NCBI GenBank assembly: GCA_963971405.1
Contig: OZ020490.1
Coordinates: 11,208,874-11,272,873 of the forward strand
Length of the DNA: 64,000 nucleotides
Source: Psococerastis gibbosa
Taxonomy: Eukaryota; Arthropoda; Insecta; Psocodea; Psocidae
Direction: 5' to 3'
This document shows, in pieces, positions 22,870 through 34,960 of the stretch. Position 1 is the stretch's first letter. Each line of letters opens with the position of its first letter. The position numbers were made by a program, and so were the translations under genes. A model generated the notes under the pieces. That model did not search any database and was not told the DNA's origin. It worked only from the letters and a program-made list of their open reading frames with translations.

Positions 22870-23190
22870 TTGTCAAAATATCGTCAAAATCAGGTAGTTC
22901 TGTCATTGTCATTGTGCTAGTGCTTCAGCGTAGAAAGCTTTCTCTAAGAGATGGTCTCTAACCAATTTAGGGAAGTTAGTAGCATTTCTCACCGCTCTCA
23001 GCTCAATCGGGAGTTTTCTAAGGTAGGCGAAACCTTGTAGTATAGAATCCAGTCGCTCACACTTGGCCTTACAAGGTCTCCCCGTCGTGTTGTAGGTGGG
23101 GGTGTCCCCGTTTTGTTTAAATTTCCTCCACACCTCCTCAACAATTGTTTTTTTCACTTTTCGGTAGCTGCCTGGCTTGTTGCTGACCAT
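22870..23190 (-). pseudogene. Non-LTR retroelement C-terminal fragment
   Basis: The minus strand ends LRKLPIELRAVRNATNFPKL...HLLEKAFYAEALAQ, a LINE-type tail. The 3' part (AGAGAAAGCTTTCTAC, CACTAGCACAATGACAATGA) recurs in + orientation at 62950-63060 after the membrane-protein exons. Confidence 0.6.
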
Positions 23191-24507
23191 AAAATCTCAG
23201 ATAGAGCAATGGTCAAGAAGTTGAATCCTCTACTTGCGCCTTAACCCTTGATGGGATATAATTTTTCTTATCCAACCCAAATCTGAACTACTGTACTCTC
23301 TTCAGTGCGAATTGCAGCAATCGTCACAGCATTTAGATGCAGTAGATAGAGCTGTGTATAAGTGTAGTGCTCACTTCCTCACATCTCCTCCGTACATGTT
23401 TTCTCGTGAGTTGATTCAACTTCCAGGCATTGTCTCGGTGAAATTGAATATGCCATTAATTTTACATGGTTATGGCATTCCGTTGTGTCACTGCGCCGCG
23501 CATGCGTGTGTGTGTGTGTGTGCACTCTGTAGAACCCGGTTATTTTCCTCTCCGACTTTCCCGAAGCATCAGAGACCCGTCACTCTAGTTTGCTGACATC
23601 TATGAAATTCTGATGTTTCCTTATAGGGAGGTCTGGATTAGGAAATAATGAGATGGGATTTTCGTAAGGCTGAATGTCTAGTGTAGAGGAGGGATTTGAC
23701 CAAAAGCTTCTGGGGCGTATAGTGGTTGTATTTTTCTTTAACCTCTACACACGATCCGATCGGAGACATGCCGTAACTCAACACAAGTATTAAGTTACTT
23801 AGTGAGGCGACTGAAGAGGTTGATCGGATGTCATTCGTTAAATTATTTGCATGCAAATAACCTTTTTTATTTGTAAAACAAATCAGATCTCGAATGTACA
23901 ACAAGAATAATTATATTAAATAGAATGGTTGCGCATAGTTATTGTTCTTGTTTCGAGAGTACGTAGCCTACCTAGTGATTTCATATTTTATTTGGAATGG
24001 GGGATTTTTGAAAAATAGGCGATATAGTGGATTTTATGTATTTTAATGACAGTAAAGGTTAGCATTTACAGAGGAAGATTATTCATATACCGGTGCCTAC
24101 TAGAATTATTTACATCTCAATTTTTTTATTTCGGGGGGGGGGGGGGGTTCAACTTAATAAGCCCCCCCCCCCTCCTGGCTACAGAGCAATAAGTTATATG
24201 AATGAAAATCTGAAAATCAAGCGATGGCAGTATAATGTTTTTAATTGTTTCCATAACTGTGTACACTTGCTTCATTGCGTGATGAAATTTACTCAAAACA
24301 TTTGTTGAACCGACGTTCAGTATAGGAAATTTCTTGCGCCCAACCAATCTGATTATGGGCTCTGCCTTGCCCAACCAATGAAAATAATTGGATTTGACGT
24401 CATTTCTCTATGGATTCCTATACCAAAGAGGTACATTGCTATGTGTGGGAGCAGCAGTATACGTTTTGATGACGCCTCCGGTTACAATCATCACTATGGA
24501 CTTTTGG

Positions 24508-24905
24508 TTAAGGGCCAACCGGAGTCGCCCATATTCCATTTTATGTTCAAACTTCAATTTCTCAAGAAATATGGAACGCAGAACAATGAAAAAATGCTGA
24601 GTCGCAAGAAGAATTTTTTTCTCCTAATTTTGATACATAGTATGTGGCCTTAACTAACCCCAATTCGCCACAGTTGATGAACTCCTTCAACTTGAACTCC
24701 TGAGTGGCCGTTATTTTTTGCGTATCAAGTTCACTAACTACCTTTAGCCGATCGGTATTGATGATTGCAACATACTATATATCAAAATTAGAAGAAAAAA
24801 TTCTTCTTGCGACTCAGCATTTTTTCATTGTTCTACGTTCGATATTTCATGAGAAATTGAAGTTTGCACAGAAATGGAATATCGGCGGCTCCGGTTTGCC
24901 CTTAA
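24508..24905. mobile_element. 398-bp foldback element
   Basis: Inverted arms of about 140 bp (24508-24645 and 24766-24905) with ends TTAAGGGCCAACCGGAG / TTAAGGGCAAACCGGAG. The centre carries ATGTGGCC and CGCCACAG segments seen also near 44770-44815. Lies just downstream of the protease gene. Arms of this length could form a strong hairpin RNA. Confidence 0.7.
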
Positions 24906-24998
24906 CTCAATATGTAAAAATTCAAAACGCCAGCAGTCCAAGCAGCTGTGATGCTACCGTGTGTTCCAAAAATAAATTAAATTTGCACTAAAAATAAG

Positions 24999-27900
24999 TT
25001 AAATAAATTGTGTGAGCCATTCGCTGTAGGCAGATACTCGTACGTAGACCCCCGGGTAAGCCTTGAAACCGCAACCTGATCCCGAAGATACCACACCCAC
25101 AAGAATAGTTACTCCTCTGCTGTCCACTGTCACCAGAGGTCCTCCTGAGTCACCCTGTTACAAAGATAAAGAGATAGAGAGAAGAGAAGTTACTCATTGT
25201 ACTGCATATAGACATGTTTGACAGCTTTGGATAAATTACACCGACCCGACGCAACGCGACGATTAGTACTAACGAGTTCTACAATTTTTTTTTCATTTAG
25301 GGCGCGAGGCCACGTTTTTGGCATATACGCCAAGACTGCAAAGTTGCCACAGTAATTATATCATTGCTAGGCGTTAAGTGTGCTGGAGGAAGGCTGAAAG
25401 TGAGATGACACTGCTAGTGTCGTCTCCCAGGCTTTCTGCAATATATAGGTGAGATGGTTCAATGTTATCTTTTTAATTTCTGGTATCACCTGTCTTTGGC
25501 CAATCAGAGGGCGCTTTGAAGGCTTCCAAATAAGAACAAACCGTGCCTGCAAGGCTTGCTCAAAAGTTAGAACACATGGCAATCGGCCTAGTAGTAGTAT
25601 TTTGTAGTCGGAACCCAGGCCGCAATTTGGGCCCACAGGTCCCCCAGTCGCACTAGTCGAGCCCCACTGCTTCAACGAATCTCTTCAACAAATTCCTTTA
25701 CAACCATAGCTTACATAACAATTTGTTCCATGTCTTACCTGACATGCATCCTTTCCTCCTTGCTCACTTCCAGCGCACAGCTGTTCATCGGCGATGCCTC
25801 TTGGGAAGTTAATGGGCCCTATTGAACTGTTGGAGTAAGCCCTGTCGCAGTCTCTGTTTTCAAAGATTTTCACTTTCACTTGCTGAAGATCCTCGGTTCT
25901 GCCGCCCCCTGGGGGATAATATTTACATTGAACTATACGTAGATACGAGCTTATGGACCGAAGTTGACGGGTTAGAGTAGTACCACACGTTTCGTCTACA
26001 TCTTCAGTCAGTTGCTGACGAATCACATGGCACACGCACGTCAATTTACCATAAGCGCCGTGCACGGAGGCAGACCTGCGGCAACGATTGGCTTCTTAGT
26101 TTGATTGTGAAGGTGGGCCTGTGCGCCGAGACATAGAGCTTCGACTATAGATGGGGAACTCTAGTGTGTCCAAAGATTTGAATGTATTCGACCACACTCC
26201 GATTTATAATGTTTTTGTAATTATAAGGGCCAGGTCCCCTTCACAGGGTGCACTTAATCGGGCCCTTCTGGTTTCTCAGTGATTGCAATAAGTTTTTTAA
26301 TTAATAAATTCTCATACTTATATTCAAAAGTACTGGATCGGTCATTGGAGCAAACGCGTTGGTGTAAAACCTACTTCAGCCATTTGTTTCTCTGTCGTAG
26401 ATCTGCCTTCGTGCATAGGATGTGAGATAAGATTTCATGCAGAAGCTATCCTTCCATCAATGCTTGGAAAGTATACCTAAAGAACACTGGACGGCTCCTG
26501 CATTTACCAATGCATAGCGGTACCGTGCAATATTCCTTACCAGGGCTTTTCAAAGGGTGGTGGGAACAGCCCTAATGTGCCAGATATAAATACCAACTAA
26601 TTTTTGTTGAATTTAACGATCCCTCAGTGTGTCCGAAGCGCCTTCGATAATCTATTACTCAATAATTCAATAGCAAACAGTTTTAGACGGTCACTATTAA
26701 GTCCACAACAGGCTCTCCAGAGGGTTGCAACTTAATCCGCCCCTGAAATTTCGGCTGGTGCCTGGAGTGCACCTGCAGGCCTTCCTTTGGCGCGCCGCCC
26801 CATTCTTACCTTTTTTGATTCCTCCCCTAAATATAAGCGGAATAAGCCAGAAGGCCAGTCGCCTGTTGGTATTCAATAGTGAACGGTGTTTGTGTTTCTG
26901 CCCGCACACCCGCTGATTCGATATTTTGCTGGCTATAGTGAGCCTGGTTCGGTAAAGGTACCTGCAGCCATATGCAACACCCACACAATTTCACATAACC
27001 AAGAGCCCTCACATTCTGGAAGGCGCCTTTTCCTACGGGTTCTGCGCTATATTAATTAATAAATAATAATTCATTGTGCCTACCTACAGATTCAGCACCC
27101 CATCCCAGTACGTAGGCCTGTTGTTCCGAAAAGCTTCTAGCACTTTCTTCAACCAGACAGATAGGCCGGACTTTTTTCGACGCTTTTACCGCTCTTTCCA
27201 GGCGTATAACTGCTATGTCATGGTAACTTTCCGGAAACCGGTACTTGGGGTGGATTTTGAATGACTCTACGGGGATGAATTGTGTTGAACCTTTTGAGTC
27301 CAGATGGGTGCCTCCCATCCGTACCAAGTCGGGACGTCTGAAATGAGGAAACAAATGTCTTACCTTGAGGCTGGCGCGGATACAGGGGATATACACTGAG
27401 AATATTTCGTGTAAACTAGGAAGAATTCAGATTTTATTATATTAATATAAAAATATTAGATTCCGAGAAAAACCACTGAGGACTAGATAAAATTCAATTG
27501 CCACGTAAAACAAATGCAAATAGTTACCATAGCATGAGTTGAGCTGAATTCAGTCCCTAGACTATCTGCTCAATTACTCCCCTTAGTGTCGCCTCCAATG
27601 CCCTTGCCACGTAAAACAAATACAAATAGTTACCATAGCATGGCACCGCCTCCACCCCCACCCCCCGAGAAATATTGCTGAGTCCGCCCTTGATTAGATT
27701 ATGAAGATTAATTCCTTGTGACTGATTATAACTGAGTCTTTTTTAACCAAAACTGTTTCTACTTCCCTCTGGTTTTATTTAGCTCCTAGCTAGCTCTGGT
27801 CTAGCCTTTCGCTGAGCTGAATTCAGTCCCTAGACTATCTGCTCAATTACTCCCCTTAGTGTCGCCTCCATACCGTGTAAGCTTGTAAGCTTGGACCTCC

Positions 27901-30013
27901 TCCCCACACATCAACAATACAGGTTGGGCCACCTATTAACAATCTAATCTCGAATTATGTCTTCACTTTCTCAAACCGCATTGACCTGTCAACTGACCGC
28001 AGTCATCTTCTCTTCTCTTACAATAATTAAATTAATAATGTTCTGCCGACGCAGTAGATAACCGTCGTCAATCTGATAGTGTGCTTCCTAAGTTTTGAGT
28101 TGGACGCGTGCCAATCAGGGACTAGTCTGCAAACGCCTCCCTAATAAGCCCAGTTTGCTCTGGCGACAGTAGCACCGCGCCACGGGAAATTTATAACTTT
28201 CTACTCTTATGTGATAACACTGCTTAAATGTGTTCCTTTTATTCAAAAGCGGAAAATGGTATACAGGGTGCATTATGAAAGTAATGTGCATAGGCCTAAT
28301 TCTATTGTGATGCTACTATCCATCGCAGCACTCTCGGACAAGTCGGAAAATGTGGTGGGGAACCTCCCTTACAAACGCGCCTGATTTCAGTTTGATCCGA
28401 CTTCCGAGCAGTTGGAGCTGTTGGACGTGCATTCACATGGTGTCTGTTTTTCGATTCAAGCAATAGTTCAGTCAGCGGAAATATATCCCTCCAGAAGACG
28501 GACCTTTCCGGAAGACTCAAATTATAATGGACTGCTATGTCTATTTTACTCTCGTCTAATGCTACCGAGCGGGTCCGAGCCTTCGAGATACTGTCTAAGA
28601 AGTCTATATATTGATACAGACGGGATTCCCTATTTCATACGTACTTGCTGGCTAAGCAGTGTGCGGCTGTTACCACAATATTCGACGATATCAAAGCTCC
28701 TCCGCAGTACCAGACGATTGCTGACTGATTGGTAGCTGACTTGGCTCCGATGGTTACAATGTAGGGCGCTGTCCTTACATCTTTGACAGGGAGACCTCCC
28801 ACTATTGCATATCCCATTCTGGGTGGCATTCTATTGCGCGCGCAATCTAAAAATTATAAAATGGTCAGCTCCGCTTAAGATTACAGAAAGGAAGATGAAC
28901 AAATGGACAGAAACGGGATTTGAACCCTAGTCTTCACCTTTCCGGGATGGTATGCTGATCTCTGCACCAAATATCTTCCTTTCTCTTTTTTTTTTTTTTT
29001 TTTTAAGATAAAGTTGCGACTTCGGTGGCAAAGTGATAGTATGCTTGTACATGTGCAAACATCTACACATCTTGCGGTCGGAGACGTGTAGTAACTCGAC
29101 ACAAGTACCTATTAGGTGACTGAGTGAGGCGATTGAAGCGGTTAATCGGATATATTCATTAACTTGTTTGTATTTAACTTTGTTTAATAAAAATAAAATA
29201 AAATAGGTAGGCTACTCTGGACCTCTAATTGTTGTTTTGTTGTAAATGAACGATATAACGCACGATATTATCCGCGAAGAATGACTTCTATTGGGGTGTT
29301 TTTTGCTCTCCTATAATGAATGCGTATTACAAGGAATGCTTTGTTTTGGCTGAGATTTTCGATTTCGAGATTTCAGTGGATTTACGCGTCTTGAGGCGGC
29401 AGGAATCCAAATAAGGGTTTTTTTTATACGGAATGTCTGCCTGCCGGTATGTCAGTAAGTTTATCGATTTGTGGGCAAACTACTCAGTGGAATGTGATGA
29501 AATTGGGCGTGTAGGTTAAAAAAAAAAATCATATCTCGGACCATTTTTTTATTTTATCCGCAATGAAGCTTTATGTAGTTTTTTTTATTAAGATAAATCT
29601 TGAGAAAAAATGGATTGCAAACGTTTCTTCTGGCGCTATCCTCTTTTTGGTGATCCTGTCTGTTCCCCACTTCTACTTGGTTTGCAGTAATTAAACCACA
29701 GTGTGGCTGCAGGGGCTGATACGCGATTTTTTTCTGAAAGTCTCAAAGGGATTAACATTCCCACTGCTGTCTGCTACTGTTGTTCACTTTAAACTGCTAA
29801 CAATGGGAACTCTCTCGGGGGTCGGGGGAGCCTGTGGGCAAAATTTTGATATACAGGATATACAGTATATCTTCGCAAGCTCGCCTTACCCAATTCTTTG
29901 TTATCGTCTTCATCTTCCGCAGTGTCTCCCCCACCGAACAAATTATTTAAAAAACCAGCACAAAAAACGGACTGTAGAAAGCACACCATTAAAAACACTT
30001 CTATAAACTTCAT
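24999..30013 (-). CDS. Secreted trypsin-like serine protease (S1 family), complete, 5 exons
   Basis: Exons on the minus strand: 30013-29890, 28846-28645, 27337-27084, 25908-25739, 25154-24999; the 906-nt CDS gives 301 residues. It begins with a signal peptide ([18 protein letters not shown]), followed by a short acidic pro-segment (DTAEDEDDN) and Cys43, which can tie the light chain to the catalytic domain. The domain starts at I56 (IVGG). Triad: H104 in TAAHC, D149 in HDIAVIRL, S253 in GDSGGP. The S1 residue is Asp247 (KDACQGDSGG), predicting cleavage after Arg/Lys. The usual Trp before the 216 Gly is replaced by Ser (VVSSGSGCG). The residue before IVGG is Ala (MGYA), not Arg/Lys, so activation by a trypsin-like enzyme at the normal place is not possible as drawn. 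An in-frame ATG 21 nt upstream (30034) is an alternative start. Introns carry repeats. Confidence 0.93.
27500..27871. repeat. Interleaved direct repeats in protease intron 2
   Basis: A 38-bp block (GCCACGTAAAACAAATNCAAAT...) occurs at about 27500 and 27603, and a 57-bp block (GAGCTGAATTCAGTCCCTAG...) at 27540 and 27814. The order a-b-a-b suggests one local duplication with later insertion. Confidence 0.7.
29012..29205 (+). repeat. SINE family D, copy 3
   Basis: GCGACTTCGGTGGCAAAGTG head, ATCGGAG-type B region near 29078, and A-rich tail at 29188-29205. Lies in the first protease intron. Confidence 0.7.
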
Positions 30014-30109
30014 TTTCTCACGTAAACAATCCACTATCTTTGCGCGAATGCCCGACCTTTTCGTACGCGTTCGCAGATGATATTGACCTCTCTGAGCTCA
30101 GAGACATGT

Positions 30110-30117
30110 TTTAAATA
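30110..30117 (-). promoter_or_regulatory. Candidate TATA box of the serine protease gene
   Basis: The minus strand reads TATTTAAA about 97 nt upstream of the start codon at 30013, a plausible distance for a TATA element with a short 5' UTR. The identification rests only on this match and position. Confidence 0.35.
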
Positions 30118-30831
30118 CCGAGTGTTTTCCTTAAAGTGTTCTCGGAAGGATCCAGCGGTTTTTTTATCTATGGTGCGTTAGGACCTAGAATTTCAGTAGA
30201 CTTGTAAGATGACTCTGTTAGAGGCAACCCCCCAGTAGTGTAACTGAATCAATTTACTGTGAAAAAGGCCGCTCCTTAATTGTGCCCGATTCAGTGTTTC
30301 ATGCTTGCCTATAGCATGTTCATCTTATGCTGTTCATCCCATTGCTAATAGACTAGGTTGTTTAAAAATTATAAGTACTGGTTCTGCATATAATAATAAT
30401 GTACAGAACTAATTAGAAGTGAATCAGTTAAAAGTTTCTTGAACTGAGGTTCTTTCTGTTTTGTTACTCATCAACAATTATCTGCGTTACGCATGTATTA
30501 TGATTGCCACACACGCAAATAAGGGAGGAAAATGGCTTTATCCTTTCATAGAAAAACGGAATGACGTCGTGAATGACTAAGTCTATACTTCCTGTAATAT
30601 TTGTTTAGTTAAAGGAATACTATATTCTCAGTGATTTTTTTTGTTGGGGAAGGGGGGGGGGGAGGCTGCATATGTAGTAGATCGTATGCATGCACTCAAG
30701 GCCGTGCCAAGGTTTTTGTCTTGGGAGGGGGGGGGGGGTCCAGGTTTTTGAGTTCAAGAATGGCCAATTGGTGTTAGTGAAGGTCACTTAGTAAAAAAAA
30801 AAATGATAGTGTGAGAACTCCGATTTCCATT

Positions 30832-31027
30832 TTTTTTTTTTTTTTTTTTTTAAATAAAAAAGGTTAATCTCATACAAACAATTTAATGAATGTATCCAAT
30901 TGACCTCTTCAGTCGCCTCTGCAGGTTAGTACCCGTGTTGAGTTACGACACGTCTCCGATCGCATGGCTTGTTGAAACTCGCACAAGTACAAGCACGCTA
31001 CCACCTTGCCACCGAAGTCGATTTATT
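30832..31027 (-). repeat. SINE family D, copy 4
   Basis: The minus strand reads GCAAGGTGGTAGCGTGCTTG at the head with the TGGCAAGGTGG A-box match, the ATCGGAGACGTGTCG segment, and a poly(A) tail (T run at 30832-30850). Confidence 0.75.
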
Positions 31028-31191
31028 TTAGGTCTTTTCTATTATCTCACATTTCTTTGAATCCGACTGCGCAACTATGACGCCATTTATTTTATTGTTT
31101 ATACTCTATTGCCTTTAATATAATTAGGTACCTTGCGCACACTGTAATTAAACCAGTACACTTCATAAACTAAATGATGTAGGTACCATAA

Positions 31192-31571
31192 GGCGCCCGT
31201 TCCATTGACCGGCTAGGGCTATTTCCAAAAACAGTGACGTGGTAGCAGACATTCAAGACTTATGAGACGTTTCCACCGACCTCGCATTGCAGAATGCAAA
31301 TGACATTGACGGAAATTAGAATTTCTCTTTTTATAGCAATCTATTAAAATGTTTGTACTTAACATATCCCATGACGCCATTTTTTAATTTTAGTTTGTTT
31401 GTGATTTTACTGTATGATCATTGATCAATTTTAACTATGGCATAGAGGAAAATAAACATTTCCGTCAATTCTGCAATGCGAGGTCGGTGGAAACGCCACC
31501 TAAGTCTTGAATGTCTGCTACCACGTCACCGTTTTTGGAAATAGCCCTAGCCGGTCAATGGAATGGGCACC
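31192..31571. mobile_element. Nested Harbinger-like MITE, copy A2
   Basis: 380-bp foldback with ends GGCGCCCGTTCC / GGTGCCCATTCC and flanking TAA/TTA. The inner foldback is present. Nearly the same length and order as the copy at 54547-54926. Confidence 0.85.
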
Positions 31572-31934
31572 TTAGGTATTATTAATCGTAGACCGCATAA
31601 ATTTTAAACTGCCTTATCATCATACTCGCCTTAAATGAAGACTGGAATGTTCCGACATTAGGTAACAAGTCAGTTAAGAAGTCAGCCTCCAGGGACTTGG
31701 GGTTAAAGAGCAATGGTCATTATAATTATGTATTCAGTTGCGTATTACATGTGTGTATTCATTCAAGCATTTCCTTGACGAATTTTGCGTGCAAAAAATT
31801 TGTTTGAAGAGATTACTACTTTAGTATCGTATTTTAATTATGTTGTTGCCAGTTCTTTTCCAATGCCTGCTTTTAATTAGCAGCAATGATCCTCTGCATT
31901 TCGAAACATGTGGCCTTCACTAATTCACCAATTA

Positions 31935-32373
31935 GGCGCCCATTCCACATACGTACAACGTCAATGAAAATTATGAAATTGAAGGACATTTCAATTTTAC
32001 TCTATGCCATTGTTAAAATTGATCAATGATCAATTGATCATAGAGTAAAATCACAAACAATGAAACAAACAATCTAAAATTAAGAAATGGCGTCATGGGA
32101 TATGACAAGTACAACTATTTTAATTGATTTCTCAAAAAAGAAAGCATTTCTGTATAAAAATTATAATATGGTTTAAATAATAAGGCGACGAAGAAAACAA
32201 ATACAATTTCAAGAAACAAATGCAAACAAATTTCAAAAATTTGGCGCATACGCTTCAATTAAAAATTGTCAATTTTTGAAAAAACATATGAAATGGCCCC
32301 CATCAATGAGAAATTGAAATGTCCTTCAATTTCATAATTTTCATTGACGTTGTACGTATGTGGAATGGGCGCC
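31935..32373. mobile_element. Harbinger-like MITE, family B
   Basis: 439 bp, inverted ends of about 65 bp starting GGCGCCCATTCCAC, flanked by a perfect TTA duplication. The core (GACGCCATTT..., TGATCAATGATCAATT) is shared with family A although the inner arm sequence differs, so A and B have a common ancestor or exchanged cores. Confidence 0.85.
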
Positions 32374-32399
32374 TTAGCCACAGTTCTCGATCCCCTTCC

Positions 32400-32400
<1 letters not shown>

Positions 32401-32439
<39 letters not shown>

Positions 32440-32440
32440 A
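32401..32440 (+). repeat. (ACT)n microsatellite
   Basis: About thirteen perfect ACT units immediately after MITE family B. The same triplet ends several family F repeats, so this may be a leftover tail. Confidence 0.9.
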
Positions 32441-33764
32441 CCAATAGTTTTTTCTACTAATCAAATTCTATAATTATTGTGTCCAGTCTGTGCTGGAAAG
32501 AGGTACATAATGTGTCTAAATGATCAGAAAATTATCTTCTGTTCAGATTTAATGTCGAGATATTTGATTTTTACACTTAAATGGTTTTTCCCTCTTGATT
32601 GTCTCTTGAGAGCTAATTTTTTTGTTTGTTTTGAATCCTTATAGGTGTAAAAATGCAATTTCTCATGCAATGCTGTTGGTAAATCTGCTTTTGATTTATA
32701 CTTCCTATATATTATTGTTTGGATTGGCTATTGACTATTATTGTAACAATAACAACAGTTGATCTGGACCCATCACGGGCCACGGCCTACCGGGTCCACG
32801 GTATTTTAGTATCACAAATGTATTTCATATTGATTATATTGATTGATTGATTTCGTTGAGTTAATAGAAAAAATGCTCCCCTGCATAAAGATATAGTTTA
32901 GTATAACTCCAATTGGCCACAGTTTAGGAACTTGATTTGGATAAAAACCGAGTGGTGGGTTGTCCTGTGGAATCAGTTCAATAACTCATACAATGAGGTT
33001 CATTTGTGACGTCATTTTATAGATGGCAGCACCAGTTGCACTGATATCAAAGCGTTGATTTTTCCATAAGTCTCAATGCTAATTGAAAATTATTTTATTT
33101 ATGTATTATTTTAAAGTGATATTTTTCTATAAATCATGGAGAATATAATATATATTAAATTATATGCAGCGAAATAAGGTCCAGGCATAGTAAAAATATT
33201 ATAAAAAATATTAAAAGAATTAATTAGATTAGATTAGAGCTTAGCTTTCACATGCAAACGGCGGCCATTTTGAATAATATGGATATCGGTTTGTCATCAG
33301 CGAACCTAGTGACCAAAATTGTCCCTACAGAACCTCATTGTGACGAATCTGTGTTACTGACATAATATGTATCAAAATTCAAAACTTAGGGTATCATTAA
33401 TTATATTTTTAACCACCTCAATATATTTAAAACCCATTGAAACTCAAAATTGCATATTCTGGAACGAACAGACCAATATATTATAACAGCAGTAACAATC
33501 AAAAATCAAATCAAATCAAAAGCTGTGTATTTTTACAAGGGTGTTTACAATAATAGGAGTGACATACCGCAGGCCTAGTCCGTGTGCGGTTTATGCTTTT
33601 ATACAAATAATTCATAACTGTATAGAAACCAAGGTAAAATTATGCTTGTTTTGTTGTTGTGTTAGTGTATATTAATGTAATGACGTAGGTTTTTATGGCC
33701 GGAGTCTGATGAGGAGACAGAGGAATCCGGTCAGGGCAGGCAATGTATTTTCCATCATAATTTC

Positions 33765-34315
33765 TTCAAAAAAGAATTTTTTGCCCAGAACCAAATATTT
33801 TTTGGGAAAACAACCTGTTTGGTTTTGTTACTCTATTAAACACCTAGAACATATCTGAAGGTAGAAATCATCGATAGAAAGGTTCCACAGAAAAATTATT
33901 TTTTAGTAATTTTTCATTAAAATTGAGTTATTTTTATTTTTTTACCCCCAGAAGCAAACTATCAAGGGGCACGCGACCCACCGCATTTGGTTGACATTAA
34001 TAACGAAGTTTTTAAGATAAAACCCCCCGAAATTGAGTGGGCCCAAAAAAAAAAAAAAAAAAAAAATGGTCTCGAGTCATGATCTTTGTGAACCTACATG
34101 CCGAATTTCATCTAAATCGACCGAGTAGTTTGCCCGGAAATCGACGCACAGACAGAGTGACAGACAGACAGAGCAACAGACAGACATTTCGTAAAAACCA
34201 CTTTTTGAGTTCCTGGGACCTCAAAACGTGTAAATCTGTTGAAATCTCGGAATCGAAAATTTCGACCATCACAAAGCTTTCCTTATACTACGTATAAATT
34301 GGAAAGCAATAATGT
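33765..34315 (+). repeat. Repeat family G, copy 2 (truncated)
   Basis: Contains the CCCAGAACCAAATA segment, the CTACATGCCGAATTTCATC block, (CAGA)n, and ends CTTATACTACGTATAAATTG without interruption. It therefore shows the empty site of the Tc1 insertion at 4212-5425. Confidence 0.85.
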
Positions 34316-34454
34316 CCGAAATCCATGGTGTCGTTGGCATCGGACAAGGGCCTATAGGAGTAGGCCTAGGTCCTTAAATGTCCTTCAGAACATTATTAAT
34401 TACTACTAGATAGATATTTCCTTTGAAATTTTACTTTGTGCAAAAACGTGATAA

Positions 34455-34660
34455 TAAATCAATAAATATTGACTTTTATCCTATTACCGTGCCAACCTAG
34501 CGGATATAGGGCTATAAAGCACTCTCTTACACTCAAATAGGAAAGTCCGGGACCGCCTGCTTTACATGCCCTCCGAAGCATGGCCAGAAAATGTAGCAAG
34601 TGCTGTGGGACTCGAACCAACAACCTTTCGGGTGAAAGTCGGAGTCTGTACCACTACTCT
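34455..34660 (-). repeat. tRNA-derived SINE family E, copy 1
   Basis: The minus strand has an A-box-like GTAGTGGTACAG head, GGTTCGAGTCC B box (34608-34618 reversed), and a tail with GGCTATAAAG-type and CTAGGTTGGC segments. Other copies: 39950-40165 (+), 51927-52135 (+), 54320-54520 (-), 57120-57310 (-). Confidence 0.8.
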
Positions 34661-34960
34661 ACATATGCCGGCCGCCATACCAAGTTGAATCCAGCGGACC
34701 AGAGCAGGTTCAAAGATGCAGATAACTTGGTAGTGTGCACAGTGCCGGTAGGGAAACATGGTAGGACTTGTCCTGGTCACCTCCGAACTAATCGTGTGAC
34801 TTCACTGTGTTTCCCAAGTGGTTCGGAATCCACTATAATCAGGAGGTCCACTGTCCTATGGGCTGGCATAGGACAGTCAAGTCGGAGTCGCTCTATGGGC
34901 CCAAATATGAGGCCTAAGTCGTTAATAACCCGACGAACACTACTACTACTACTACTCTAC
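34660..34960 (+). repeat. Repeat family F, copy 2
   Basis: Starts GCCGGCCGCCATACCAAG and ends in (ACT)n at 34940-34957. It lies head to head with SINE E. The long frame across it is shared with 51703-51888, but the other copies break it, so it is not treated as a gene. Confidence 0.8.
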
